This document shows positions 34,385-34,469 of a stretch of DNA of 34,469 nucleotides, piece after piece. The translations under genes were made by a program, and so were the position numbers. Position 1 is the stretch's first letter. Each line of letters opens with the position of its first letter. This DNA comes from an uncultured Lachnospiraceae bacterium (lineage in GTDB: Bacteria > Bacillota > Clostridia > Lachnospirales > Lachnospiraceae): the NCBI GenBank assembly GCA_947644545.1, contig CANRZW010000038.1:1-34469 (forward strand), given 5' to 3'. The notes beneath the pieces were generated by a model. The model was not told where the DNA came from, made no database searches, and saw only the letters and a list, made by a program, of their open reading frames with translations.

Positions 34385-34469
34385 ATAAATGATCGCGGCT
34401 GCACAGACGCAAGGGTGCAGGTGAGGAAAGTCCGGGCTTCACAGGGCAGGATGCCGGATAACGTCCGGT
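34385..34469 (+). ncRNA. rnpB: RNase P RNA, 5' part (cut by window edge)
   Basis: The catalytic RNA that trims tRNA 5' ends. The universally conserved block GAGGAAAGTCCGGGC (34423-34437) followed by ACAGGGCAGGATGCCGG and ATAACG is the P4/CR-I to P8-P9 signature of bacterial RNase P RNA. Before it, GCTGCAC and GGTGCAG (about 34398-34420) form the P3 stem. The 5' end is placed near 34385 by similarity only and could be some bases earlier. The rest is outside the window. Confidence 0.93.

Overview
The window looks like a chromosome segment of a gut-type Clostridia, most likely Lachnospiraceae. The evidence is the dgt-dnaG-rpoD-trmK block, the Lpl-type sugar ABC transporter with an AraC-type response regulator and YesM-like kinase, the DUF4125 and DUF6320 proteins, and RNase P RNA at the right edge. 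This is inferred from gene content; no database search was run.

Positions 1 to about 10,030 are the end of an A+T-rich integrated element. It carries a left-truncated helix-turn-helix gene, a small acidic protein, a two-ribbon zinc protein, a very long intact phage tail tape measure protein (about 2,260 residues), a small basic protein and a tyrosine recombinase. The recombinase stop codon lies six bases from the 3' end of a tRNA-Leu(AAG) gene, so the element sits in the tRNA 3' end. No distal tail, baseplate, holin or lysin gene lies between the tape measure gene and the integrase, which is unusual. Hairpins sit between its genes.

Positions 10,030 to 15,950 are host sequence. Two divergent tRNA-Leu genes have good sigma-A promoters. 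They are followed by a HAD-fold protein, a GerMN lipoprotein with a DUF4125 protein, and a group formed by a DUF6320 membrane protein, a condensation/alcohol-acetyltransferase-like enzyme and a divergent HSL-type hydrolase. Between the last two lies a complete 175-bp MITE-like element with 13-bp terminal inverted repeats starting GTAA and an 8-bp target duplication, as expected for IS66-family mobilisation.

Positions 16,050 to 22,570 hold the macromolecular synthesis block: dNTP triphosphohydrolase, DnaG, RpoD, TrmK (coupled to rpoD by a one-base stop/start overlap) and a nucleoside kinase with a ThrRS-like N-terminus.

Positions 22,590 to 32,350 are a carbohydrate uptake and degradation locus. 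In order: AraC-type response regulator, terminator, two permeases, a lipid-anchored binding protein, a GH31 glycosidase and the sensor kinase. Regulator and kinase bracket the genes they probably control. A strong hairpin without a U-tract separates the binding protein gene from the glycosidase gene.

Positions 32,540 to 34,280 encode an ECF sigma factor and a translationally overlapping membrane DUF4179 protein, its likely anti-sigma factor. The window ends within rnpB.
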